64,000 bases of DNA from Candidatus Aminicenantes bacterium UBA2190 (GTDB lineage: Bacteria; Acidobacteriota; Aminicenantia; UBA2199), in contig DCVK01000071.1 of the NCBI GenBank assembly GCA_002335385.1, forward strand, positions 1 to 64,000, read 5' to 3'. The notes below the pieces were generated by a model that saw only the letters and a program-made list of their open reading frames with translations, had not been told where the DNA came from and searched no databases. The position numbers and the translations under genes are program-made. Positions 1 to 7,045 of this stretch are shown here, piece after piece. Numbering within the stretch: position 1 is the stretch's first letter; each line of letters opens with the position of its first letter.

Positions 1-1222
1 TTTGGACAAAGCGGACATTACTACTTTGGACTAACCCCCGCGGCTCCAGGCTTGCCTGCAGCAGCGCAACGGCCTCGCCGAGCCGGGAAAGGTCATTGGC
101 GCGCCCCTCGAGCAGGCTGGCGCCGCCGCCGCCCCTGCCGCCGAGCAGGGCGAAGAGGCGGGCGCTGATGAGGCGCAGGTCGAAGTCGCCGCAGCCGCGG
201 CCGACGACGACGTGAATGCCCGAGCCGGCAGCCGGCGACGACGGCTGCGGCCGTGAAAGGGCCAGGACATGCTGGCCGGCCGCCGCCAGGGCGCCGGCGA
301 AGAAGCGCAGGTCGGCCGGGTCGCAGCCGTGGAACTCGCGAACCACCAAGCCGCCCGGCTTGGCGGCGGCGAGACCGGCTTCGCGCTCCATTTCGCGGCG
401 CCGGACCTTTTTCAGCTCGTTGCGCAGATCGTCCCGCTCCCGCAGCAACGCTTCCACGTGGGCGGGGATCTCCGCCGGCGGCTGGGTGACCAGGCGCTGC
501 AGCCGCTGCGCCAGGTCGTGTTTCAACCGGTGATCGCGCAGGGAGCGGCCGCCGGCCACGTAGTACAGGCGAACGTTGGCGCGCACGCGCTCCAGGCGCA
601 CGATCTTCAGCAGTCCGAGCTCGGCGCAGCTGCGCACGTGGGTGCCGCCGCAGGCTGACTGGTCGAAGCCCGCGATCTCCACGACGCGGATCCGTCCCCG
701 CACCTTGGGAGGCTTGCGCAGGCTGAGGTGCGACGGGTCGTCGGTCTCGAACACGCGCACCGGCAGGGCGGCCCACGCCAGGCGGGCGCATTCCTCCTCG
801 AGCTCGGCGACCTCCCCGTCGCTGAAGGCGGAGCGATCGGTCTCGATCGAGGAATGCTCGGGGCCGATGGCGAAGGAGAGGGTGGCGGCCGCGAAGCGCC
901 GGACCAGAACCTGCGAGAGCAGGTGCTGGGCGGTGTGCTGCTGCATGTGGTCGAAGCGGTGCTCGAAGTCGAGCCGCAGTTCGGCGTCACCGCCGCCCGG
1001 GTCGCCGGCCAGCACGTGGACGATGTCGTCGTTGTCGCTGTCCAGGGCCATTAAGGGCAGGTTGTTGACGGTCCCGGTATCGGCCGGCTGGCCGCCCCCG
1101 GCGGGACGGAATAGGGTGCGCTCCAGCCGCACTTGCCAGCGGCCGTCCCGGCATTCCCTGGCGCTGACCGCGGCGGTGAGCTCCCGGCAATAGGGGTCGC
1201 GGAGATAAACCTTCTCGGTCAT
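1..1222 (-). CDS. Alanyl-tRNA editing protein (AlaX-L/Aarsd1-like), partial
   Basis: Trans-editing enzyme that hydrolyses mischarged Ser- or Gly-tRNA(Ala). About 407 codons read without a stop from ATG 1222 to the left edge, so the C-terminus is cut, although it has already reached the end of the DHHA1-like domain (Gly-rich GGRGGGG followed by a helix ending LLQASLE). The order is a threonyl/alanyl second-additional-domain core with the zinc ligands HMQQHTAQH (about residues 92-100) and CGGTH (about 190), then a coiled-coil linker, then DHHA1. There is no aminoacylation domain, so this is not AlaS. GGAGG lies 7 bases before the ATG, and the start overlaps the stop of a tiny upstream ORF (ATGA). 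Confidence 0.88.
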   Translation of the reverse strand, partial: MTEKVYLRDPYCRELTAAVSARECRDGRWQVRLERTLFRPAGGGQPADTGTVNNLPLMALDSDNDDIVHVLAGDPGGGDAELRLDFEHRFDHMQQHTAQHLLSQVLVRRFAAATLSFAIGPEHSSIETDRSAFSDGEVAELEEECARLAWAALPVRVFETDDPSHLSLRKPPKVRGRIRVVEIAGFDQSACGGTHVRSCAELGLLKIVRLERVRANVRLYYVAGGRSLRDHRLKHDLAQRLQRLVTQPPAEIPAHVEALLRERDDLRNELKKVRRREMEREAGLAAAKPGGLVVREFHGCDPADLRFFAGALAAAGQHVLALSRPQPSSPAAGSGIHVVVGRGCGDFDLRLISARLFALLGGRGGGGASLLEGRANDLSRLGEAVALLQASLEPRGLVQSSNVRFVQ

Positions 1223-1284
1223 TCCCCGGCCTCCGCCTGCTGTTTCAGCGCCGCCCGGCAGATGGGGATCATCGTCTTTTTCAT
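1219..1284 (-). CDS. Possible 21-aa leader ORF coupled to the editing protein
   Basis: A 21-codon ORF (MKKTMIPICRAALKQQAEAGE) has a good AGGAG seven bases before its ATG and ends in an ATGA overlap with the start of the alanyl-tRNA editing gene. It is in a different frame, so it is not an N-terminal extension. It could be a coupling leader peptide. It could also be chance, because the downstream gene has its own GGAGG inside this ORF. No known family is recognisable. Confidence 0.35.
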   Translation of the reverse strand: MKKTMIPICRAALKQQAEAGE

Positions 1285-1368
1285 GGCATGGCTCCTGCTT
1301 GTGGTGATCGCGCCCCCCATTTTCGTCCGCGCTCCTCCTTTTGTCAATCACGCCCACGTTTGATTTTT

Positions 1369-1397
1369 TTGACTTCCGCTCGCCGATGTTCTAAAAT
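1369..1397 (+). promoter_or_regulatory. Sigma70-type promoter for the thioredoxin-like gene
   Basis: TTGACT (1369-1374), 17-base spacer, TAAAAT (1392-1397). It lies 26 bases upstream of the ATG at 1424, which has GGAGGT 7 bases before it. Confidence 0.75.
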
Positions 1398-1423
1398 TCG
1401 CTTTCCCCTGGAGGTGCCGTCCC

Positions 1424-1936
1424 ATGAAGTCCAAGATCGCTGCGATGGACAGGAGATTCCTGTGGCTGCTGCTGGCCGCCGCCCTGGTGCTGCTGGCGGC
1501 GCTGCTGCCCGCCCAGGCCCAACCCGCGTCGCGGCCGGCGATCTATGACCCTGACGCCGACGTCAAGGCGCAGATCTCCACCGCCGTGAAGCGCGCCGGC
1601 GCCGAGGAGCGCAACATCCTGCTGATGTTCGGCGGCAACTGGTGTCCCTGGTGTCATCGCCTGCACGAGCTCCTCACCGCCGACGCCGCGGTCAGGAAGG
1701 TCCTGAACGAGCGCTATATCGTGCTGCTGGTCGATGTCGGCGAAAAGCCGGGCCAGCCGCTCAACCAGGACCTGGTTGAGCTCTACCGCGTCAAGGGCTT
1801 CGGCTACCCGGCGCTGGCCGTCCTGGATAAGGGGGGCAAGCTGCTTTGCACCCAGTCCACCGGGGTGCTGGAGAAGGGCAAGGGCCACGACCCGGCCAAG
1901 ATCCTGGCTTTCCTGACCCTGCAGGTCGGCGAGTGA
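1424..1936 (+). CDS. Secreted thioredoxin-like protein with CPWC motif
   Basis: 170 aa. A long hydrophobic N-terminal segment (about residues 11-32, ending AQAQ) looks like a signal peptide or anchor, so the thioredoxin fold should sit in the periplasm. The active site reads WCPWCH near residue 75, preceded by an FGGNWC strand as in DUF255/thioredoxin_7-type proteins. A second conserved stretch, GYPALAVLD, supplies the cis-proline region. The likely role is thiol-disulfide exchange on exported proteins; the partner is unknown. It is probably cotranscribed with the methyltransferase 15 bases downstream. ATG 1424 was chosen for its GGAGGT; a second in-frame ATG lies eight codons later. Confidence 0.82.
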   Translation: MKSKIAAMDRRFLWLLLAAALVLLAALLPAQAQPASRPAIYDPDADVKAQISTAVKRAGAEERNILLMFGGNWCPWCHRLHELLTADAAVRKVLNERYIVLLVDVGEKPGQPLNQDLVELYRVKGFGYPALAVLDKGGKLLCTQSTGVLEKGKGHDPAKILAFLTLQVGE

Positions 1937-1951
1937 GGCCGCCCCGTCGCC

Positions 1952-3112
1952 ATGGCCGCCGCGCCTGACCCGCTGTTCACCTACCAGGGGGATGGCCGCT
2001 ATTTCGCCCACGTGGCCCGCGGCCTGGAGGAACCGGCCCAGGCCGAGCTGGAGGAACTGGGGGCCCGTGACGTCGAAGCCGCGGACAGCGGCCTCCATTT
2101 CCGCCACGATGCCGCCGGCTTGTACCGCGTCAACTACGGCGCGCGCCTGGTGTCGCGGGTTCTGGCGCCGCTGGCCTCCTTTTCCTGCTTTTCCGAACAG
2201 GCGCTTTACGACGCCGCCCGCGCCGTCCCCTGGGAGGAGCTTCTCTCCCTGGAGAAGACCTTCGCCGTCTTTGCCAACGTCCGGGAGAGCCGCATCACCC
2301 ATTCGCAGTTCGCCGCCCTGCGCGTCAAGGACGCGATCGCGGACCGCTTCCGCGACCGCTGCGGCCGCCGCCCCGATGTGGACCCCGAGAGCCCCGACGT
2401 GTGGATCCACCTGAGCCTCCGCGGCGACCGGGCGGTCGTCAGCCTGGACACGTCCAACGGCTCGCTGCACCGCCGCGGCTACCGCCGGCAGACGGTGGCG
2501 GCGCCGTTGCAGGAGACCCTGGCCGCCGCCCTGGTGCGCCTGAGCGGCTGGCAGGGGGAACGGCCGCTGGTCGATCCCATGTGCGGATCGGGGACCATCC
2601 TGGCCGAGGCCTATATGCATTACTGCCGCATCCCGCCCGCCTTCAAAAGGGAGCGCTTCGGCTTCGAGGCCATGCCCGGTTTCGACGCCCGGGCCTGGGC
2701 GGAGGTGCGCCGCGAGGGTGATGCGGCGCGCCGCGCGCTGCCCGAGGGGCTGATCCGCGGCAGCGACCTCGACCGCCGCTCCGTCGTCGCCGCCCGCGAG
2801 AACCTGCGCGAGATCCCCGGCACGCGCGGCGTGGCGGTGGAGCGCAAGGATTTCCGCGACCTGCCGGGGATCCCCGGCGCCACCATCATCTGCAACCCGC
2901 CCTACGGCGTCCGCGTCGGCGAGGCGCAGGATGCGCGCCGGCTCTACGCGGAGTTCGGCGATTTTCTCAAGCAGCGCTGCCCGGGTTCGACCGCTTACAT
3001 CCTCTGCAACAGCCAGGAGCTGGCCAAGGCCGTGGGCTTGAAGCCCTCGCGGCGCTTTGTTTTATTCAACGGCCCGCTGGAATGCCGACTGTTGAAGATC
3101 GAGATCTTCTAG
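1952..3112 (+). CDS. THUMP-domain class I rRNA (guanine-N2) methyltransferase, RlmL/YpsC-like
   Basis: 386 aa, the usual size for single-domain RlmL/YpsC proteins. The N-terminal half carries the THUMP RNA-binding region, with conserved stretches around YRVNYGARLVSRVL and the SRITHSQFAALRVKDAI helix. The C-terminal Rossmann methyltransferase has the SAM loop DPMCGSGTILAEA (about 208-220) and the catalytic NPPYG (about 314-318) typical of N2-guanine or N6-adenine methylation. It should methylate a guanine of 23S rRNA with SAM; which base cannot be told from sequence. It follows the thioredoxin-like gene by 15 bases and faces the VWA operon, with 11 bases between the stops. Confidence 0.88.
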   Translation: MAAAPDPLFTYQGDGRYFAHVARGLEEPAQAELEELGARDVEAADSGLHFRHDAAGLYRVNYGARLVSRVLAPLASFSCFSEQALYDAARAVPWEELLSLEKTFAVFANVRESRITHSQFAALRVKDAIADRFRDRCGRRPDVDPESPDVWIHLSLRGDRAVVSLDTSNGSLHRRGYRRQTVAAPLQETLAAALVRLSGWQGERPLVDPMCGSGTILAEAYMHYCRIPPAFKRERFGFEAMPGFDARAWAEVRREGDAARRALPEGLIRGSDLDRRSVVAARENLREIPGTRGVAVERKDFRDLPGIPGATIICNPPYGVRVGEAQDARRLYAEFGDFLKQRCPGSTAYILCNSQELAKAVGLKPSRRFVLFNGPLECRLLKIEIF

Positions 3113-3123
3113 GGGGAATTGCC

Positions 3124-4146
3124 TCAGGGCAGGGTGCGCAGGAAGCTGCGCCGCGCCACTTCGACCAGGAAAAGAAGAAACAGGCCCAGGGCGATGAACC
3201 AGGGGAACAGCTCGGTCGCCTCGGAATAGGTCCGGCTCTTGATGTTCGTCTTTTCCCAGCGGTCGATCTCGCCGAAGATGCTTTGCAGCGAGTCGCGGTC
3301 AATGGCGCGGAAGTAGAGGCCGCCCGTGGTCTTGGCGATCTCGCGCAGCAGCGGCTCGTCGAGCTCCACGTTGACCATGACGTGGCGCCGGCGGCCGAAG
3401 GAGTCGAGGACCGGGTAGGGAGCCTCGCCGCGGGAGCCGACGCCGATGGTGTAGACCTTGACGTTGAAGTCGCGGGCCATCTTGGCCGCATCGCGCGGGT
3501 CGATCTCGCCGCGATTGTTGACGCCGTCGGTGAGCAGGATGACAATCCGTGTCTTGGCCGCCGAGTGGCGGACGCGGTTTACCGAGGCGGCCAGGGCCAT
3601 GCCGATGGCCGTGCCGTCCTCCAGCTCCCCGAGCTCGGTGTCCTGCAGGGTGAACTTCAGGATGTCGTAGTCCACGGTCAGCGGGCACTTGGTGGTGGAG
3701 GTGGCGGCGAAGACGACCAGCCCCAGGCGGTCGTCGCGGCGCTTCTCGATGAAGGAGGCGATGACCTCCTTGGCCACTTCCAGCCGGTTCCTGGGCTTGA
3801 AGTCCATGGCGGCCATCGAGCCCGAGATGTCCAGGGTAAGGAGGATGTCCAGCCCGCGCTGCTCCTCGACCTGGAAGGTGTTGAGCAGCTGCGGCCGAGT
3901 CAGGGCCAGGATGAACAGGAAGAGGGCGGCGGCCTTGAAGAGTTCCAGGTGGCGGACCAGGACATCCTTCATCCCGGGCGCCGAAGCGGTTGCGCCCGTC
4001 CCCGCGGGGGACCTCCCGGGGAACAGTGATCGCGCCGGGAACCAGACGTGGCGCTGGCCGCGCCGCAGCAGGAAGCGCCGCCACCAGGCCAGCAGCGGCA
4101 GCAGCAGCAGGAGCAGCAGACCGGTCTTAGCGGCCAGCCTGAACAT
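3124..4146 (-). CDS. VWA-domain membrane protein (BatA-like)
   Basis: 340 aa from ATG 4146; the frame is open further upstream but that part lies inside the preceding gene. It has hydrophobic segments at the N-terminus (about 7-16) and about 65-80, a von Willebrand A domain with an intact MIDAS (DISGSM, later LLTDG), and a last membrane helix near the C-terminus (FPWFIALGLFLLFLVEV). This is the layout of BatA-type proteins: VWA in the periplasm held by flanking helices. It overlaps the preceding gene by 20 bases and is the last gene of the four-gene Bat-like operon. The role is presumably complex assembly or metal-dependent binding at the envelope; partners are unknown. Confidence 0.85.
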   Translation of the reverse strand: MFRLAAKTGLLLLLLLPLLAWWRRFLLRRGQRHVWFPARSLFPGRSPAGTGATASAPGMKDVLVRHLELFKAAALFLFILALTRPQLLNTFQVEEQRGLDILLTLDISGSMAAMDFKPRNRLEVAKEVIASFIEKRRDDRLGLVVFAATSTTKCPLTVDYDILKFTLQDTELGELEDGTAIGMALAASVNRVRHSAAKTRIVILLTDGVNNRGEIDPRDAAKMARDFNVKVYTIGVGSRGEAPYPVLDSFGRRRHVMVNVELDEPLLREIAKTTGGLYFRAIDRDSLQSIFGEIDRWEKTNIKSRTYSEATELFPWFIALGLFLLFLVEVARRSFLRTLP

Positions 4147-5080
4147 GGTCGGCCTCCCGGGCCTGCTGCCGATGCGCGCGATGGCTGGCGACGATGGAGT
4201 CCAGCACGGGCCAGAGCGCGGCCACCTCCCCGTCTCCCGGTATCCGGCGGGCGAACTTCGCCAGGTCGGCCTGGGTGAGCACGGCCTCCAGCCCGGAGAC
4301 GATCGCTGCATCGGCCTCGCTCTCCCTGAGCCGCGGCACGGTCTCGGCCGTGGTGCACTCCTCGGCGTTGAAACCGTAGGCGCGCTGGATGAAGCGCTTG
4401 AGCATGGCGCTCAGGGCGATGAAGAAAGCCCGGTATTCCCCTCGTGGCAGCAGCCCCCCCTGACGCAGCCGCTGCAGGCTCGCCTCGAGCTCGTCCTCGG
4501 GCGGCGGCGGCGGGACCACGGCGAGAACCCGCCGCCCCTGCGCCCGCTTGCGCAGCAGCAGGAACAGCGCCGCCAGCAGGAGCAGCAGCAGCGAGACGGC
4601 GGCATAGGGGAGCAGATGGCGGGGGTCGCCCCCCAGGGGCAGCGGCTCCTTCAGCGGCTTGATATCCTTGTCGCTCTCTTCCAGCAGCGAGCGCACGTGG
4701 ATGGCCAGTCGGCCGGTCTTCTCCTCGCTCCCGTCCTGCCCGGGGAGCAGCTTGATCGGAAACGGGCCGATGGCGAAGTCGCCGGTCTGGAAGAAGGCGA
4801 TGGTGATGACTTCCTCGAGGGTGCTTCCGGCCGCCGAGACCGCCGGCGGCAGGGCTCGGCGCGCGATGACCTCAAAGGCCCCGGGAGTCACCTGCACGTG
4901 CATGGCGCTGATCCCGGCGCCGACGCGCGCCATCACGCGCAGTTCGATGCGCTCGCCGATGGTGACCGTCGCGGCCGAGGCCGACATGGTCACCTGATTG
5001 GCGCGGGTGGTCCCGTCGGCGCGGGGCGAGACGGCCAGCGGCAGGAAGATGAGGAGCAGGGCGGCGTGCCGGCGCTTCAT
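4127..5080 (-). CDS. Bat-operon membrane protein, BatD/DUF4381-like
   Basis: 317 aa. A signal peptide (about 1-20) is followed by an Ig-like or BatD-type periplasmic beta domain (about 30-135, 'TVTIGERIELRVMARVG'), one strong membrane helix (about 158-178, Leu-rich), and a cytoplasmic helical tail with YGFNAEECTTAET. This is the fused BatD plus DUF4381-like layout often found between DUF58 and VWA genes. It overlaps the DUF58 gene upstream (ATGA) and the VWA gene downstream by 20 bases, so the three proteins are almost surely made together. The family assignment rests on layout and context more than on a motif. Confidence 0.7.
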   Translation of the reverse strand: MKRRHAALLLIFLPLAVSPRADGTTRANQVTMSASAATVTIGERIELRVMARVGAGISAMHVQVTPGAFEVIARRALPPAVSAAGSTLEEVITIAFFQTGDFAIGPFPIKLLPGQDGSEEKTGRLAIHVRSLLEESDKDIKPLKEPLPLGGDPRHLLPYAAVSLLLLLLAALFLLLRKRAQGRRVLAVVPPPPPEDELEASLQRLRQGGLLPRGEYRAFFIALSAMLKRFIQRAYGFNAEECTTAETVPRLRESEADAAIVSGLEAVLTQADLAKFARRIPGDGEVAALWPVLDSIVASHRAHRQQAREADHVQAGR

Positions 5081-5991
5081 CGGGCGTATTTTTTGCGGCG
5101 TTTGAGGAACAGGTCAAAGAGGGGCTTTTCGTAGTCCTGATCGGCCCGGATGGCCAGGGAGTCGATGCCGTGCTGGCGCAGGAGCTCCTCCCGCTGCCGG
5201 GTCTGCTCGCGGCGCCGGTGCAGGAATTCGTCGCGCAGGGCCGGGCGGCTGAAGTCGGCGCTGAAGCCGCCGAGGCTTTCCAGGTCTCTGAGAAAAAAAT
5301 AGCCTGCGCCGGGGAGCGCTCCCTCGACTCGGTCGGCGATGGTGACAACGATCAGGTCATGCTTGCGGCTGGCGATTTTCAGCGCCGTCTCGTACCCGGT
5401 GTCCAGGAAGTCGGAGATAAGGAAAACGACGGCCTTTTTCTTGATCAGCGACGTGAGGTAGGCCAGGGCGCCGTGGATCGATGTCCCCCGGCCCTGCGGC
5501 TGGAACTCGATGATGTCGCGGATCAGGCGCAGCAGGTGGGTGCGGCCCTTCTGGGGGGGGGTGTACTGCTCGATGCGGTCGCTGAAGAGCAGCAGCCCCA
5601 CCTTGTCGTTGTTGAGCATGGCCGTGAAGGCGATCAGCGCCGATAGTTCAGCGGCCACCTCCTTCTTGCTGCGGGCGGAGGAGGCGAAGCGCAGTGAGGC
5701 CGAGAGGTCGAGGGCCAGGATGATGGTCAGCTCACGCTCCTCGACGAACTGCTTCACGTAAAGGCGCCCAAGGCGCGACGAGACGTTCCAGTCGATGAAG
5801 CGCGAGTCGTCGCCGGCCTGGTATTCGCGTACTTGGGAGAACTCCATGCCCCGGCCCTTGAATGCCGAGTGGTACTCGCCGGCGAAGATGTCGCGCGCCG
5901 CCTTGCGGGAAAGGATCTCAATGCGCTTGATCTTCCTGAACAGTTCTTCGGCGACCATGGGTCTTGGGTCCGTGCGCGCCGACTCCGTCAC
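5077..5991 (-). CDS. DUF58 domain-containing protein
   Basis: 304 aa, GTG start at 5991 overlapping the stop of the 90-aa gene upstream. The DUF58 signature is clear: GMEFSQVREYQAGDDSRFIDWNVSSR (split about residues 48-73), followed by a VWA-like fold with a degenerate MIDAS, DLSAS. DUF58 proteins normally pair with a MoxR AAA ATPase and VWA proteins. No MoxR gene is present here, so either it lies elsewhere or this operon works without it. An in-frame ATG (MVAEELFRK) 11 codons later would match the usual family start, so the exact N-terminus is uncertain. Confidence 0.88.
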   Translation of the reverse strand: MTESARTDPRPMVAEELFRKIKRIEILSRKAARDIFAGEYHSAFKGRGMEFSQVREYQAGDDSRFIDWNVSSRLGRLYVKQFVEERELTIILALDLSASLRFASSARSKKEVAAELSALIAFTAMLNNDKVGLLLFSDRIEQYTPPQKGRTHLLRLIRDIIEFQPQGRGTSIHGALAYLTSLIKKKAVVFLISDFLDTGYETALKIASRKHDLIVVTIADRVEGALPGAGYFFLRDLESLGGFSADFSRPALRDEFLHRRREQTRQREELLRQHGIDSLAIRADQDYEKPLFDLFLKRRKKYAR

Positions 5992-6260
5992 ATCGACTCG
6001 ATGGTGATGCGGCCGCGGTAGCTGATCTTGAAATTGGTGGGGTAGCCCAGCTTCATGTTCCAGACCTTGGGCAGGTTCTCCGCCATCTGCACGAAGGTGG
6101 TCTTCAGCTCCACGGGGACCTTGGCGATCAGCTCGATGCCCTCGACGTTGCCGTAGTTGAGCTTGATGTTCTTGTTGCGGCAGTAGAATTCCAGGCTGTA
6201 GTTGCCTGCCGACGTATTCTGGATATAGATCATGGAGACGTCAAACACCTTCTCATCCAT
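5988..6260 (-). CDS. Uncharacterised 90-aa protein, first gene of the DUF58/VWA operon
   Basis: I do not recognise a family. The sequence is rich in beta-strand formers, with Asn/Tyr-rich stretches (IYIQNTSAGNYSLEFYCRN) and a basic end; no signal peptide or membrane segment. It has a very good ribosome site (GGAGG, 6 bases before ATG) and overlaps the GTG of the DUF58 gene, which places it in the operon in the position where MoxR usually stands. It is too small to be an ATPase. Real gene likely; function unknown. Confidence 0.7.
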   Translation of the reverse strand: MDEKVFDVSMIYIQNTSAGNYSLEFYCRNKNIKLNYGNVEGIELIAKVPVELKTTFVQMAENLPKVWNMKLGYPTNFKISYRGRITIESM

Positions 6261-6301
6261 CGTGTTCCTCCAGGTCCGGGATGTGCGCCGATCCGCGGTT
6301 C

Positions 6302-6310
6302 ATTGTAGCA
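6302..6310 (-). promoter_or_regulatory. Extended -10 promoter for the DUF58/VWA operon
   Basis: TGCTACAAT on the minus strand (extended -10), about 42 bases before the start of the 90-aa gene. No good -35 box; an A/T-rich stretch lies upstream. Confidence 0.55.
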
Positions 6311-6377
6311 AAAAAATGTTCCTGAAAAAAGCTTGTCCTTCCGTGGAGAGCGAGGCGGGTCCCGGCGCCGGGGGCCT

Positions 6378-6881
6378 TCAGGGCCGTCCGTCGGCCTGGC
6401 GCGCACCCAGTTCGCGGTTGAGCATCCACAGCCCCTGGGTGCTGTCCTTGATCTGGACCAGCTGCCGGACGATCCCGGCGGCGGTGGCCTCTTCCTCCAC
6501 CTGCTCCTTGATGAACCACTGCAGCATGATCTGCATGGGGTAGCAGCTTTCGGCCAGGGCCAGGCGATAGAGGTCGTTGATGCGGCCGCTGATGTGCTGC
6601 TCGTGCCGGTGGGCGGCCGTGAAGGCGGCCAGCGGGGACTTCCACGCTTTTTCCGGCTCCTTAACGGCCAGCAGCGAGACCCGCCCCTCCATCTCGTTCA
6701 GAAAATGGAAGAATTTCATGGCATGGGACATCTCTTCCTTGGCCTGGGCCTTCATCCAGGCGGCGAAGCCGTCCAGGTTCAGCGAGAGGAAGTACGCCGA
6801 CATGGACAAGTAGAGGTAGGCGGAGAAGACCTCCTCGTTGATCTGATGGTTCAGGGCCCCTTCCAGTTTTTTGCTGATCAT
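6378..6881 (-). CDS. ftnA: Ferritin (bacterial FtnA type)
   Basis: 167 aa, the normal size. Iron storage: oxidises Fe(II) at a di-iron ferroxidase site and stores the mineral in a 24-mer shell. Four-helix-bundle motifs are visible: NHQINEEVFSAYLYLSMSAY with the Glu ligand, KEEMSHAMKF with the E-x2-H ligand pair, and FIKEQVEEE in the last long helix. It lacks the heme-binding Met pattern and length of bacterioferritin. Start ATG 6881 is set by GGAGGT 4 bases upstream; the frame is open for 20 more codons but the promoter lies there. Transcribed divergently from the degenerate secretion-type ATPase gene. Confidence 0.93.
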   Translation of the reverse strand: MISKKLEGALNHQINEEVFSAYLYLSMSAYFLSLNLDGFAAWMKAQAKEEMSHAMKFFHFLNEMEGRVSLLAVKEPEKAWKSPLAAFTAAHRHEQHISGRINDLYRLALAESCYPMQIMLQWFIKEQVEEEATAAGIVRQLVQIKDSTQGLWMLNRELGARQADGRP

Positions 6882-6900
6882 GGCAACCTCCATTGCCGTG

Positions 6901-6909
6901 AATATACCA
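6901..6909 (-). promoter_or_regulatory. Extended -10 promoter for ferritin
   Basis: TGGTATATT on the minus strand, 19 bases before the ATG; a 4/6 match to the -35 box (CTGGCA) lies 18 bases further up. Confidence 0.55.
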
Positions 6910-6946
6910 TGGACGGGAACGGATTGCCAGCGTCGCGGCATTCCCG

Positions 6947-6973
6947 GGCCGCCTCAGGAATTCCCTGATGGCC
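6947..6973 (+). promoter_or_regulatory. Imperfect inverted repeat between divergent promoters
   Basis: TCAGG-AATTC-CCTGA flanked by GGCC on each side, located just upstream of both the ferritin promoter and the TTGCAT/TATACA promoter. Position suggests an operator; it does not look like a Fur box. Confidence 0.35.
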
Positions 6974-6981
6974 GGGTGGTA

Positions 6982-7010
6982 TTGCATTTTTGCCGCCGAT
7001 TGCGTATACA
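6982..7010 (+). promoter_or_regulatory. Sigma70-type promoter for the degenerate GspE/PilB-like gene
   Basis: TTGCAT (6982-6987), 17-base spacer, TATACA (7005-7010), 35 bases before the ATG at 7046. Confidence 0.65.
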
Positions 7011-7045
7011 AGGGGACAGGAACACGCGGGGGGATGGAGTAGGGC

